Assembly: GCA_963513935.1 (NCBI GenBank)
Contig: OY740768.1
Location: 65,646,231 to 65,710,230, forward strand
Length of the DNA stretch: 64,000 nucleotides
Direction of reading: 5' to 3'
From: Aphrophora alni
Lineage: Eukaryota; Arthropoda; Insecta; Hemiptera; Aphrophoridae
Shown here: positions 1 to 13,555 of the stretch, piece after piece
Layout of the letters: every line of letters begins with the position of its first letter
How positions within the stretch are numbered: the stretch's first letter is position 1
The notes under the pieces: model-generated
What the model saw: the letters and a program-made list of their open reading frames with translations, nothing else
Told to the model about the DNA's origin: nothing
The model's database searches: none
Program-made: the position numbers and the translations under genes

Positions 1-159
<159 letters not shown>

Positions 160-399
160 ATTAACAAGGCGATGATCGCATGACGTTTATATCTGAATAA
201 TATTTTTTTAAGTGAGATTCATTTAATAATCTTAAAAAGAATTGTGCTCAGTTGTCTATAAAATAGAAAAAAAAGAATATGGATAATATTATAATAAACT
301 TTATATAACGATTTGCTTAAGGTAAACGTCCATTGCAGCTGGGGTGTGTAACTGCTTCTGTAACACACAATTAATTATGTACAAAAGCAATGAAAACGG
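160..399. other. AT-rich sequence, nothing recognised
   Basis: Short AT-rich stretch between the GA tract and the degenerate tandem array. It may hold further, unrecognisable units of that array. Confidence 0.6.
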
Positions 400-1560
400 T
401 TTTTGAAATGAAACATTTATTCGTGGTTTTGACTAGTATTATAATACATATTCAGTAGATTTACTTAACTACTTTTCTTATTCTGGTCAGACTGTGAAAT
501 GACTGGTTTGTTTAGTCCTTATCCAGGACTACCATACCATTCATATTTTAAACAAATATTTCTTCTGGTCTTATAAAACATGTGAACCCGTTATCTCACT
601 TTTCTTCTTCTGGAAAAGTACTATGACTTGACTCTCTTTTGTCCTGACACAGAGAATTTTGGTGTGACTGTATTAGTTATATCCTAATGCAGTAAAACTA
701 TTTGTATTACAGCATTCACTCCTGGTTTTTATCAATATGATACATATCAGCTAACGTATCCACTCTGTCACTTTTCATATTTTAAGCTAGTTGTATAATT
801 CGATTTATATTATGATCTGAGGCTGGAAAATTACTCATATTTAAAATAAAATATTTGTTCTTGGTCAGATATGAGTAATAACTAGTAGGATCAATCTACT
901 ACAAATCCTATTCTGAAAGAACTCTCAGGTAGAGCATTCGTTATATCTTGATGTCATAAAACTACTTGTATTTCAAATACAGTAACTATATTTTCTTTCA
1001 TGATTTTGTTTGTGTGACACCTTTCAGCCGACATGTTGAGCCTCTCTTTTTTCATTCTAGTCAAACAATATAAAATTTTGTCTTAATTATGACCTGACAC
1101 AGCAAAATCACTTAAGTTAAAAATAAAACTTTTGTTTTTGGTCTGGTATAGTATGATTTGCATGTTAATAATCCTATTCTGGACAGTATGATTAATACAT
1201 AATCTTTGTCATGTCTTGGTGTAATGAAATCATTAGAAATACATTTATTTCACATCTGGTCTGACTGACATAATAAGTATTCAATCCTTCCTTTTCTGGA
1301 CAGATTGTTAAAAACACTATAAGTGTTGATGTAGTGTAATTATTTGTATTTCAAATAATATTTCTTTCTGCTTTGTTTTGATATTTTATGTGTCCGTGGA
1401 TTCAATCAACCATTCTTTTTATTCTACATGAATGTCCTATGCCTAATTTGTTATTATCTTAATGCATAAAACTACTATCAAAATTACCTCTGTTTGAAAT
1501 GCATGATTCATTCTTGTTCTAGTCTGTTATTATATCCAATGAATCTACTCTGGATATTTG
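400..1560. repeat. Degenerate tandem array, left part
   Basis: About eight diverged units of about 115-150 bp can be read by eye. Each unit has a block like TGATGTAGTAAAACTA, then a block like GTATTTCAAATAAAATATT, then TTCTGGTCTGA. The first block recurs near 678, 805, 942, 1084, 1205, 1320 and 1451, a spacing of 115-142 bp. Divergence is high, so this looks like an old satellite or expanded minisatellite with no current homogenisation. The same blocks reappear at about 2830-3190, beyond an insertion. Confidence 0.7.
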
Positions 1561-1572
1561 GGACAGACAATT

Positions 1573-2800
1573 TGTTAACGTCACCACCAAGTAAACTAGT
1601 TCACCCGGCTAGTTTCCCACAATCTACACGGCAAAACCTGCCAACACTCACCCAACACTTACAGGCATCAATTCCCCAGCCTTAAACGGCTCTACATCGG
1701 CCAATCTCATAATACAAGACCCACACACGCTACTCGTCTCTGATTGGCCGACAGCTCATGTCGAGCATCTAAAAGTCCGCGGCCACAACAATGGCAATCC
1801 GCGACCACAACTCCGAACCAATCTCACACACATCGCACGTCGAGATTGGTTCGCTTCTCGGGAAACTTAACAATGGACAGCTCATTGTCTAGGAGCAAAC
1901 CAATCCTAGGCAAGCTAAGCTACAAGCTAGCAGAGCCAAAATTGTATAAGTACCCATTTCTCAATGACAAAATGAACACTTGTCAACCAGGAGACCAACT
2001 GGCAACAAATATCCTCCGGGAGACCCAGCAGCAACACTTGTCCACCTGGACACCTACAAGACACATCTTAAGCAACTATCAAGAACACATCACTTCTCAA
2101 CACCTACACGCACTTCTCCTGACGCGAGACTACAGGGACCATCTCTCCCACGGCCTTCTTACGCAAGGCCAAGAGACCCCTCACTCACACACTTGACCGG
2201 GACCATCTCTCCCACGGTCTTCTTACGCAAGACCGAGAGACCCCTCAACAATCTCACACCACACACCAAGAAGACAACTCTCAAGCTCCACCACACACTT
2301 TGCTGCTACCTGCCACATTCCAACAACTGTTAACCAATACACGTTTTGGATCATTTCTTGCAACACCTGACTCCTGCTCTAACTCCACAGAACAACGCCT
2401 TCTTCAAGACTCACCTCGTTGCCTCCCGTAAGGGAAATTAAACGGAGAAATCCGGGCAACGGCAGCACTTGCTTCACCCTAGTCGCCTCCTGAAAAGGAA
2501 ATTATAGGTGTTTTGGCGCCGGCGATGGTGGGTGAACATCCATCATAGAGGCCAGATAACAGCCTATCTCTCCTCACCTAACCTAAGTCCAACTGGCCCT
2601 TTTCAGGGCCAGCAACACTCCTAGGTTCAGTAATTCTTATCAACATTCCTCGCACAGAGTCTCAAATCCTTCCTCTTCCATAATCTACCAGTCGCCTCCC
2701 GGCTCGACTACCTCTACTTCAGGGCCAACTTCACGTTCCCTGCACCTTTCTTCCTTTCCCTCTAACCTGACCATACGTCAAGTTTTTTGGACAAAACATT
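1573..2800. mobile_element. GC-richer insertion in the tandem array, possibly an LTR element fragment
   Basis: This block is close to 50% GC while both flanks are near 30%. It interrupts the degenerate array, so it is read as an insertion. It begins near TGTTAACG, an LTR-like start. At about 2513 it has TGGCGCCGGCGATGG, which starts with TGG like an LTR-retrotransposon primer-binding site. No clear CA end precedes it and no target-site duplication was found. Open frames inside (1744-2196, 150 codons; 1980-2333, 117 codons) are rich in Thr, His, Gln, Ser and Pro and match nothing I recognise. They are probably chance frames in C-rich DNA. The identity as an LTR fragment is weak; its being an insertion is better supported. 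Confidence 0.45.
2135..2250. repeat. 64-bp tandem duplication inside the insertion
   Basis: Two copies start with GGGACCATCTCTCCCACGG at 2135 and 2199. They share TTCTTACGCAAG and GAGACCCCTCA with few differences. Each half also contains a short inverted motif (GGCCTTCTTACGCAAGGCC in the first copy, GGTCTTCTTACGCAAGACC in the second). Both arms carry the compensating change, so the stem is kept in both copies. Confidence 0.8.
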
Positions 2801-2829
2801 GCCATTTTAGGTCTAAACATAGTGAATTT

Positions 2830-3190
2830 CTTGTATAACAAATGATACATTTGTTTTGTGTCTTATTTGGTGAGATATATTTTTATGGAATATATCACTC
2901 AATTCCTTTTCCTTTTCTTGTCTGATCATCAAAAATCTTGTATTTGTTACATTATGACTGCATTGAAACTAACTGTAGTTGAAATGAAATATTTATTTAA
3001 CTCTGGTATTATTAAATGTCTCCAGTTTATACCTCTGTCAATATTCCCAATCTGGTTGAACTTTCTTATTATAAATATCATTAAACAGTTATTTATGGTC
3101 TTTATTTTCTTCCTCACTCAGAAAAACACTCATATTTAAAATAAAATATTTATTCCTTCTCTGGTCTAAATGAAAAGTAATGTAATATAT
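2830..3190. repeat. Degenerate tandem array, right part
   Basis: About two to three further units of the array seen at 400-1560. The block TTGAAATGAAATATTTATTT lies near 2977 and TTTAAAATAAAATATTTATT near 3136, each followed by a CTGGT-type block. An open frame of 93 codons (2858-3139) falls wholly inside the repeat and is not taken as a gene. Confidence 0.6.
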
Positions 3191-6100
3191 AGAAGCCAAG
3201 TGGTTACTTTTTCAATATAATTTTAGGGAATAGCATTTAGTTATATTGCATGATTATCTTATATTACTGCTTTGTAAGCCCTTTCATTGTTAACAGTTTG
3301 GTTTAACTTAAGACAGGATTACATGGTGAGGAAAGAGCATGGGAATGTTACCAAACCTTAGTAAACTCTTGATCCTCAATTAGGTTGAGTGCCTGGTCAT
3401 AAAGAGAGAAGAAAATTGACAAACTGGCAATGAAAGGCTCCAGTCATTGGCCCCAAACGTGCTTACAGAATAAGCAAAACTTGTCCTTGATAAGGTAGTT
3501 TAGAGGCTTCTAACTGTTGGAACGAATACTCAAGGGGAAAGCACATGGGACCAATCCAGTAAAAAAAGTATGTAACCTCAAAGATCAGGTGTAACTATTA
3601 GGAAACTATTACAGAGCTAAAGAATCTAAGTTTTAACGTGTAGAGTAATTTTACTCACTCTTCTTCAAAATTGGAATTTTTGGGATAACTCAAAATTTAA
3701 ATAGTTACTTCAATCGAGAGACACACTATTTTAAAGGTAATAAGGAGTCGAGAATCCTTTTTCCAAGTAACGCAAACTGGACATTTCTATGTTGCCATTG
3801 TCTAAAATTGTAATCAATAGAAATTTGAATTAGCTATGCACTCTTATTTTGTATTATATTGGAAATAAATTTGATTTTATAAGAAGTAGCTAAATTGCAT
3901 ATCAATTTTAATTACGTATAGGCTTCTTTGCTAGCAAATACGTTTTTGGGCTGGATGTTAACAGTAAAATAACAATTTTTTGTTAGCCTGGAGTTTAAAG
4001 GGAATTTTATTAAAATATGTCTTTTAGCACCTGGTTGGAAAGCAGTAAACCAACTTAGTAAACAGTACTGTAAAGCCGATTCGTGTAGCAGGTTATATTA
4101 AAACTTTGCATTATTATAGAATAAACAAAAAAGTCAAAGAATAAACTAACACGTCCCGTAAACATTTTACAAGATTCCAGATCTAGAACTAAGAGTATTT
4201 AAAGAAACAATTATTGATCCTATTAACAACAGATATATATTATGTAACTAATACATAGCGTTTAAAATGATATATTACTGGTTAAAATCGGGTAAAAATA
4301 GTAAAACCATGGACTTACAAAACATTCTGTGTAACATAAATAATATTGAATACTAAAATAATTTGTAGATACTATCCTGAAACAAAATGTCTATAACCTA
4401 AGCGATCTCTGAATTTTAAATTATAATTTTCTTTATACTTTTTCTTATATACATAGTATAGAGAAATGGTTTCATTATCAGTGTTGAGTTTTTCTCTAAA
4501 ATATACATTTCAGGTTCTCTGAGTTAAACGAAATGGCTATACCTGTAGTCTATGTTTGGTCCATTGAGTAGGCTACACCCCAAATTGATGGACCGCACTT
4601 GATTTGAGGGCATAATCTAGGCGTTTAAAAAAAATTTAGTAGGCCTACTTATTAAATATTAAGATTTGTGGGTTTTAATACAAAACCAAAACAAAAAGTT
4701 TCAAACTAGCTCTACAAATTTTAATCAAACAAAACATAGTAGGTTAACATATTCCCACAAATTGTGCTTCTGGAGTTGCTGGTTATAAGTTAACATCTTA
4801 GGAGAATGTAGCGAAATCGTTAGTAGTTATTTCTATATCATTATGTAGAAATTTGAACATTTATTTTTTAAACCAATTTTCCAAACCGTACCAAAACGAA
4901 AATTACGGGTTTCAAGTAAATAGTAAAACTACCGGTACTCATAAAGTGAAATTTTCTTTTACTGGTACGTCTATTTGAAACATAAACCTACACATTTACC
5001 AAAAACGTGATTGACGTAGATACTACAGTTTTGAGGTATTCGACCAGCTAAAACTGTATTCATTGTTCATTTTTCTTACAGAGATAATTGAAATGATTTA
5101 AGAGAAGGTGATGAATACTTGCTTAAGATTTGGTTTTGTACTTGAGAAAGCTGTGCAACTTTTTCGCACAATTTATTTTAACCAATTATTTACAAGCCAT
5201 CTACAGAGACAAAACTAAGGTAATTGTCACGTCTATGTACCTTTGAAGGCAATCAAGGAAAAACGTCAATGTTCCTAGACAACCATAAAAGTCTAACGAG
5301 TGAAAGTAAAGCCGATCGAATTCTAATAAGCTTTCCATTTGGCTCGAGCTCTGCGACTCGGCACGAAAATGTCAGACAACAGTTTTAATAGTTGATATAA
5401 CTCTCAAAACCTATTTAGGTGTGAACATAAAACTCAGTGTTAGACTGGAGTTATAAATCTGTACTCTTGTGTATTTACTTTATTAGAACTTCTTTTAAGA
5501 AAAGAAGGAGAAGGGGGGGGAGAATATATCTTCTTGTGGAATGCAAGCAGTAATGTAATTTCCATTTTAACTTTTGATCTACGGCTTCAGTAATAGTAGG
5601 CTATCACAATAACTGCTGTTCTTTTAAACTCTTTAAACAATAAATTATGTTAATTTATGATTTTAATTTGTCGAATTTTTACGAAATGTAAATAGTATTT
5701 TAAATTTCCTTTTTCACACTTTGCCTAAATCTATCTAAACTCCTGGAGTATGTTAATAAAAAACACAACAATTATTGGATTTTTTATCGGTATTATTTAT
5801 TTGTCTGTGTTATAATATGAACGTGTTTTAGGTACACGATAATGACTTTTTTTAAATTGACCTTATGAGCATATGAATTAGGCAGATGTGGGAATTATTT
5901 GCTTCAGATCTCTTTTTGGTATGGATTAAAAAAAAAGTATAACAAAGAATTGTACACACTTTCTTGTGTATTATTATTTATGTATTTAGATTTGTCCAGA
6001 AACACATGCATGTATAACTGCACTTTACTAGCTTCAGTTTTCCCTAGTGAACTCCTAGTTCTTCATGCTTGATCTATACTTGTTTGAAATATGACCATAA

Positions 6101-7871
6101 AGTACCTGTTAGTTACTTAAAATACATAAGTAATTTTAGGAAGGTTCATTTTGGTTTTTGAGAATTACATCCGAACTGTAATTTTCATTTACTTACAATT
6201 TATCACACTGGTTTTTGTATGTTTTTAATCATCATGGTTCACTATTAATTGACCGACTGGAAGTACAGTTTTTGAGACATTATTAATTTAATAACTACTC
6301 CATAGACAATTTTTGATTACACCAAACCGGAATTTTTAAGGCGGTGGCTATCAATACGTTTTGATTTTGTACATTTCGGGCTACATTTAATAAAAATTAG
6401 ATCTTTAGAGACAATACGGATAAAATCAGAATTTGAGTTTTATTCTTACTGTTGGCAACTCAAATTTTGAGTTTCTTATGTTTGCGTAAAAAGAAAAACA
6501 TATTAATTTGAACAGATCATTTTGTTGCTCTATTAGCTGTTCAGTTTATGCACAACATAATTAGTCATTTCTTTTTATTAATGCTTTTTTATTAGATTAT
6601 CCTTCTATCCTCGAAAATTAAATTAATATTGCTAATTGTACATTAATATAATATTCTGATAAATAAAATATATCATGAATGGACGAAATTTCGAATAGAG
6701 TAAATGATGTGAAATACAATTTTAAATAGTGTCAAGCCTTACTAGTTAGCTACTAGTTAAAAACTACTAGTTGAATGGCCTCCTCGTTCGCCATCTTTAA
6801 ATCTGATGAACTGTTCAGTGGTGTGTTTAGGTCACCTTTGTATCTATAAAGTTACTAACCTTTCTCTGAAATTTAATAAACAGTATAAATTTAATAAACA
6901 CATGTAAATATAAGTTTCTTTAATTTGAAGTAGGTACTACATGTTCTAAGACGTGATAACGCTAAACTTTATACTTTGCATACGATCTTAATCAAATAAT
7001 AATAATTATTAAACCTAACCTACATCACTTCTAATATTAGATGATAAAAGTAATAAAAATAAATATACTATGCAGAAACTTTCTCACTCTGGAATATGGA
7101 AGGAAACGTAAAACAAAGTACCACAGGTGGGGCGGAACACTGCTAACTTTCCCTATACTTTGACATTGAGGATCTCGATATTCTCAGTGTTAGTACTAGG
7201 CAAGACTTTAAACCATCTTACAGTGGTTTATATTGAAATAAAATTCTTGCTCGTTCTAGGCACCCATTTCTGTAAATAATAGTAGTCAATGTTCATTTTT
7301 AGTTTTTGACAATTATTCACAAACAATAATTTTCTTTTCTTTTTTTAATTATATCACACTAGTTTAAATCAATCATCAATGTTCACTTTTTACCAACATT
7401 CTATCGTAATCGATTTAGATTATGTTAAATTGTATATTCTTTATATTGGTTCATACAAAGCTTGATAATTTTTATGTTTTCCTTTTTGTAAGTAGGTGTG
7501 TGATGAGAATTAAGAGCGTCAATCCTAATTGTTGTTTAATAGTAATTGATTAAAAGATATATTTACTTTATACATTTATACTTTATTTTTATTAATAAAG
7601 CACAGATTTGTTATAATTATTATTTAATTACCACTTGGTATCATTGTTGACCAATCAAGTACTCTGTGATGTAATTTAATTTATTTCTATTATTTTTGGA
7701 CAGACACATTTCGAAGCAAGAATCAAAATGTATATCTATTTGCATAGTGACATTTATAACATTAAAATTCTAGTTTAGTTATTTCAGTTAATTGAAATTT
7801 ACAACAATCAATAATAACAAAATACGAATAATTAAATGAAAATGAAAACATAATGTACCGAAAGCTGTATA

Positions 7872-7873
<2 letters not shown>
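3191..7873. other. AT-rich stretch without recognised genes
   Basis: No open frame of note and no recognisable domain. Minor items are a run of nine G at about 5512-5520 and three close ACTAGT palindromes at about 6741-6775. The rest looks like unconstrained intergenic or intronic DNA. Confidence 0.6.
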
Positions 7874-7949
<76 letters not shown>

Positions 7950-7967
7950 ATATTATATATATATATT
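7874..7967. repeat. (TA)n microsatellite
   Basis: About 94 bp of TA repeat with two TTA interruptions near the right end. The open frame through it encodes only Ile-Tyr repeats and is not a gene. Confidence 0.97.
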
Positions 7968-10900
7968 TACAAAATGAATTTATAATATTAAAACTTACTT
8001 TTGCGATGTCAAATAATATTAAACCAACAATTAAAATTTACAATAATAAATCAAAACGAAAACAAAATGCACTGAGAGCACATAAAAAAACAATTTATGT
8101 AGTATAAGTGCGATTATCATGACATCAAAACTCCCCACAGAGAGTGCTATTAAACTCAAAGTGCAGAAACTCTCCCACCGAGTAAAAAAATCCAAAAAAC
8201 AGCAATCGCTTAAGGCCATCTTTGAAATACTTATAGTATATCCCATTTTAGCACTCTTTTTGGAAGTTATTAATAAGTATTGCCCCCCATTTGTGACGGC
8301 CGTTTACTATATAAAGATATATTGTACTGGTTTCCACTATAGCTGCAAGGATTTTTGTTGTTATGGCTTAGAATATCTTTATTCTGGATGATAATACTTA
8401 AATTTGATACTAAAAATTATTTTCAGTGTACAGACTTGGAAGTGTAAGTATGCCATATACTTTAAAATAACTTTTGCATGACTGGTATTTCTTCAACCCT
8501 GTTATAAGTCTAATTCTAATAGGTTTTTTTTAAAAGGGTGAATACTCTTCACATATTCTGGATTGATGAACTTTCCCAGGGTAGGATTCCGTGTATCTAA
8601 TATTCAATCAAACATTTTGTCCCTCTTATATCTCTTTGTTCTTAAGGTCCTCAATTCTTTTTATAAAACAGGCAGAAATGATGGGACAGAATAATAATGC
8701 GAAACTAGAAGCCACATTGAAGGCTTGATAATAGATCTAATATTAATAAAACGTGTTAATTTGTGCCTATATCAAGCACATTACAAAAATACACTATGAT
8801 GGACAAAAATAAAGTAATGATCTAGTTGATACTAAGGAAAACATTGATGATCAATTAAAAGTAATAAAATGATATCTAATGAGAATGGTTAGGTGCGGTT
8901 GTTGTTTTTTTATTTATATGCTGTTGGAAAATAGATGTCAATTGAGCTTCCGATATCAGAGAGATGATCGGATGACCTTTTCATTGTAATTTTCATACCT
9001 CAGTTTTGATCTTAAGTAGGCTTTATATTGTATGTATGAATTATAATAAAATGTATGTGTTAATTATTATTATATTGTTTTGACTGGTAAGTATTGTGAT
9101 TTTGTAAGCATAGCCATATGTTGGGTCCTTTTGAGTTCAATCGGAAATCCAACTCTGGTTATGTAAAAATTTTCCAGGGCACAAATTTACTTGTTTAAAT
9201 CGAAAACTTGTATCTCCCAGAACATTTGCTATGTGCAGCATCTTTGCATTGAAAAGGGAAGAAAACACTTTGAGGACCTAATGTACAACGGTAGACGATA
9301 CTTTGTGTATCAAACTATTTAAATGTGTCCTGAACAGCTTTATATTGGTTAACAATAACAATGAATTTTTTGTTAAATAATTTATCGACCTTTTATTCGT
9401 ATACACGTAGCCTAATATAAAGAGTCGATCCACGAAGAACCTGTCTGTGTGTTTGTATGTTTCATTAAAGTTCATATATCTTAACAATGAAAGTATCAGT
9501 TCATTTCTTCCCCAACTATTACTTTACAAATTCCTACTAAAAACTATAATTTTCTATAAATCATTTCATCGAACATTTTAGCTGTCGATTATCTCAAAAC
9601 GGTAATAATAATTAACAAGGGTCACAATTATTTTGTATTTGAACGATAACTCGTAGTTTTTATTATTTTTATCGTAGGTCAAAGGATAGCCGGGATATTG
9701 ATAAAAATAACATTTCTCAATAATTGTACACAATATAATTGAATAACTTAATATTCAATTTATGATAATTTTTTTGACCTCTTAATTTTATTCCAAGTTT
9801 AGCCATACCCATTTGATTAATCTTTGACCAAAAAATTTTTTGATCCATTTTTTGCCATTTAGAAAGAATATGACTTGTAATTTTTTACAATATTAACACA
9901 TTTCGAGATATTCTACATACGAACTTGTATATGACGACCATTTTGCAATAGTTGTTTAAGCAGTTAGAACATAAGTAGAAACTTATTAACCATAAATTAC
10001 CTGGTAAATTTACTATACATTTTTAGCTGTTCAAATTTTATTAAAAAAAAACAAACCGGTGGATAGAAAACGAAGCCAGTTTTACATTTATTAGGACTTT
10101 ATTTTTTATTTCCTAAACACGTGTAAAAATTATTGCCCTGTCTTCTTGGAACACTCATTTTATGAAACGACTGACAGAGGCCGGGATCGATGGATATTAA
10201 TGGTCCAAGTTGCTCAAGCATACATATTTCCCAAAACGGGAAAGTAGCTGATAAAACAGATTACTGGTTTCATTACGTTTAGATGGTGAACAAAGGGATT
10301 AGAAGTAATTGACATAAATAGTCTTTACTAATCTTTAACACGACACTAAATGACGTGGACAGAATATCTTAAGGTTTTATTAATTCACCTCATGGCTTCT
10401 TTCAACGACTTCACACGCTTGTAAAGATAATGGAATTTAACATACCAACTATTGCTGATAAAAGTTGCAATACTGGTCACGCCCAAACCCACACATTCCT
10501 GGCTAGGCGTGTCTAACCAACACACAAATCTATTTGATTTATCTGTTTAACAGCATACAATTGTAATATCCACATACCTACCGTCTAAGTATTTATACAG
10601 TTGAGACAAGTCATTTTAAATGTTTTGGCGTTACTTTTACTCAGTGGTATGATACAAAATTTTTACAGATATTAAAATTATTTTTAACAATAATCTATAC
10701 AGTTTTTCTTACTTTTATTTTTTAATTATTGCGGTGCTTAATTTTACTTTCTTATGCTAAACAAATTTTTAAGTAAGCTGTGTTTATTTTAATTTGTTTT
10801 TTTATTTAACAGTTTTGTAAATTTGTAAAATATGAAAAAAAGAATTATAATTATATATTTCCAATTGAAATGAGTCAAAATATAATCAGGAAGAATAAAA

Positions 10901-12149
10901 AACAACGAGAAAAAGGTGATACATTACGATTAGTATATTTTGTTTTCCTGTATTAAGTTAAAAACTATTAGTAATTTACATTTTGATTTAATAGTGTTTA
11001 AATGAAAATAGCACAAGTTTGAGAAAAACGCCAAATTTAGCCAACTGCTGATTGTATCATATTATATTTATTATTATTTTAAAACTTTAAGGATAAATGA
11101 CCATAAAGGACACAATATCTTGATTCAAAAATTAATCATCAGTAAAATTGAAAAACTAGAATGAAAATAAATAAAAAATCTAATAATTTGGACAGATAAC
11201 TCCATTTTTCCAGACTAGGGAAAAATGTTTGAGTTTTAAAATTGTTTTACGTTTAAAATAAATTGACAATGAAACAGCATCATGGAAACTTACCAGACAC
11301 TTTTGATCCTCCAATGTCACCTCAGTACAATCTACTTATTGATTAATTATTAAGTAGGCTAATCAGACAATAGGTTTTATTAAGCCTCAGTGTTAAAATA
11401 TCAAGAGAGGTTTTGCGTTAATATACGAGTTGAACGAACAATAATCGTATGGAACCTATATTATCTAAAGTTCATAAAACTTTAATGACTTCCTTCATCT
11501 TAGTAGTTGGTAGACATTTCAAATTCCACTTTAAGTTAAAATAAATGTTAAAAAAAAATTTACAAAGTTGTGTTGAAACTAAAGACAAAACGATTATTGT
11601 GTCGTTATAAGAATAAGGAGTGTTAGAGCACGAGGAGTGATAATATGTGGAAATTTGCACAGTTGGCAGACTTCGTTCTGAATTCATTAATATACAAGTT
11701 TAAACCATATTACTAGAAGAAGCTTCTTTGTTGCTTTATACACAGAACAATATAAAAAGTTGACAAATGAAATAGCAATGATATACTTTTAAACATCAAT
11801 ATAGTCATTACGCAGATAAGTTATCAATCTCTTGGCCATAGGAAAGGGGATCGTTGATATACCTTTTCACTAATTTGAACTACTTGCTCAATTTCCCGAC
11901 CTACCCACTAGAGACTATAGATTCTATAACTTTTAGCACTAAACTGCGTAATGTTTCAATTGTAAAATCATCTTTTGTTACTCTTATTTCCAAAAATGTC
12001 TAAAGTATAAAATGCCACACACAGGGTGTTTCAGAGGTCGTGACATTCGGTATGTTTTGATTGGTTAAATCAGAGCAAGTCAAGTTTCTAGACTTCGTTT
12101 AATTTGATGTGTGCCCCCTGCAGATCTGTTTTTTTTGAATTTTTATACA
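7968..12149. other. AT-rich stretch without recognised genes
   Basis: Open frames are short. The frame at 8119-8391 (90 codons) has a basic N-terminal half followed by a hydrophobic stretch. It has no recognisable domain and an overlapping antisense frame at 8031-8246, so it is not called. At about 12023 there is an ACAGGGTGTTTC motif of the kind found at the ends of some insect repeats, without a partner I could find. Confidence 0.5.
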
Positions 12150-12432
12150 AATTTTTGTTATTTATTTAAATATATGAAATATGTATTCCATTGTATGTAA
12201 TATTCAATTGTATATTTCGTTTATGTAATATTAATTTATTGTAACTATTATTAATTTTTTTAAATATATATTTTATGTCTTGTTTATTTGATTGGATGCA
12301 ATAATAATTTGATTTTATGTATTATTCATATCATTTTATATAACATTTATTCGAATCTTATAAAATTTGATTTAATGTAATATATCGTTTCATTTTAAGT
12401 ATTATTCATTTGATTGCATGTAATATTCATCA
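12150..12432. repeat. Degenerate 21-22 bp minisatellite
   Basis: Repeated units resembling TTTGATTTTATGTAATATTCA. Good copies lie at about 12310-12331 and 12369-12432, with weaker ones back to 12183. Units differ at several positions and some are truncated, so the array is old. Confidence 0.55.
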
Positions 12433-12975
12433 TATCAGCTTTACTATTTTTGATAAAAACGTTATGAACACCATTGAGTTAACAAATCATGAATATATTT
12501 TTTAAAACCAATATAAATCTTGACCGTAATCAAACTCGATTTCAATCAAATTCAAGTTACGCTTAGCGCGAGATAAAGAAAGGATATTAGGTTTTAATTA
12601 TACATATTCATTTTTTTAAAACTATTTTTCTTTTATAAGAAATGTTTGGGAAAACCTAGAAATAAAAAAGGGAGGGGATACAATTACTTTGTTTTGTTAG
12701 TTTTTTAAAGAATTTTTTAGAATGGGTAAACAAATCGATATTGAGTTGTTTTTGGAAATGTCCTTTCCGTTTCCTAGGGTATAAAAGTGGTTTTTGGAAT
12801 GGTGTATTCTGTGTTGTGCTTTATAGACTAAACTGATAAATTAATTTTAACAACATTTAGTATAAGGCCATTTATTGCCCTAATTCCATGCACTTCCTTT
12901 CCGTTTTTTATACTTAAATTTTGGAAGTATAAGCCATAAGAAGAAGAAAAGAAAGACACACATACAAATAAGCAG

Positions 12976-13140
12976 TGTCTTAACGGTCGTCGTGATTTTT
13001 TTCTAGCATACGGCGTTGTTTTTATTAACCATTTGGCTAATAGATATGAATGTAGTCAGATTACTAATTCTCCATTTGGCATTAGAACGCTTAGAATACT
13101 TGACAATTTGGGCCTTGTACTTCCTCTAATAAATTTGTAA
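12976..13140 (+). pseudogene. Possible LINE reverse-transcriptase C-terminal remnant
   Basis: A 54-residue frame ends in TAA, 18 bp before the RNase H fragment on the same strand. It includes NGRRDFFLAYG and SPFGIRTLRILDNLG. Its position, strand and the RR..F.....N spacing fit the stretch between reverse transcriptase and RNase H in some LINE ORF2 proteins. The match is weak, and it is not shared with the second RNase H copy. It could equally be a chance frame. Confidence 0.2.
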
Positions 13141-13158
13141 ACTCCATGTTTGTTTACT

Positions 13159-13555
13159 CATGACTCATTCAAATGTCAACTTTTGATTTTTCACTGTCCA
13201 GGTTCATCAAACACAACACTTCTGATGTAGTATATCGTCAAGAGTTTCACTATATACTTGATGAATACCCATCTAGTGAAATTATTTTCACAGATGGTTC
13301 TAAACTGGACAATAAAGTCGGTTGCGCATATTACTCATCTGGTCGAACGTATATGTATGGGTACCCCCAGCTTATAGTGTATTTTCTCCCGAGCTCTTTG
13401 CTTTTTTGTAAGGCCTTAATGCCGTTTCATCTGGTTTCCGTTACCATCTTTTGTGTTCCAATTCCAAAATTGATTTACAGACTATCCAGGTTATGTATTC
13501 TAAGAATCTCTTAGTTGAAGATATTTTGTGTTCCATACACAGATTTGAGTTACGG
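13159..13555 (+). pseudogene. LINE RNase H fragment, copy 1
   Basis: RNase H domains in some non-LTR retrotransposons cut the RNA strand of the RNA-DNA hybrid during insertion. The frame at 13173-13514 reads EIIFTDGSKLDNKVGCAYYS, with the TDGS motif that holds the first catalytic Asp of RNase H. It then loses homology through frameshifts: parts of the expected continuation (YSVFSPELFAF, LQTIQVMYSKNLLVEDIL) lie in other frames. The fragment is about 94% identical to 16697-17096. It stops at ...GAGTTACGG, before the C-terminal WIPGH part present in copy 2, and continues into unrelated 3' sequence. It is non-functional. The family assignment (jockey, LOA or I-like) is not resolved. Confidence 0.8.

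Noticed and set aside
1744..2196. 150-codon plus frame as a gene
   Set aside because: Lies in the GC-rich insertion, overlaps another long frame and includes the 64-bp duplication; composition looks like translated repeat.
7853..8107. 84-codon plus frame through the (TA)n tract
   Set aside because: Its first half encodes Ile-Tyr repeats only; the frame exists because of the microsatellite.
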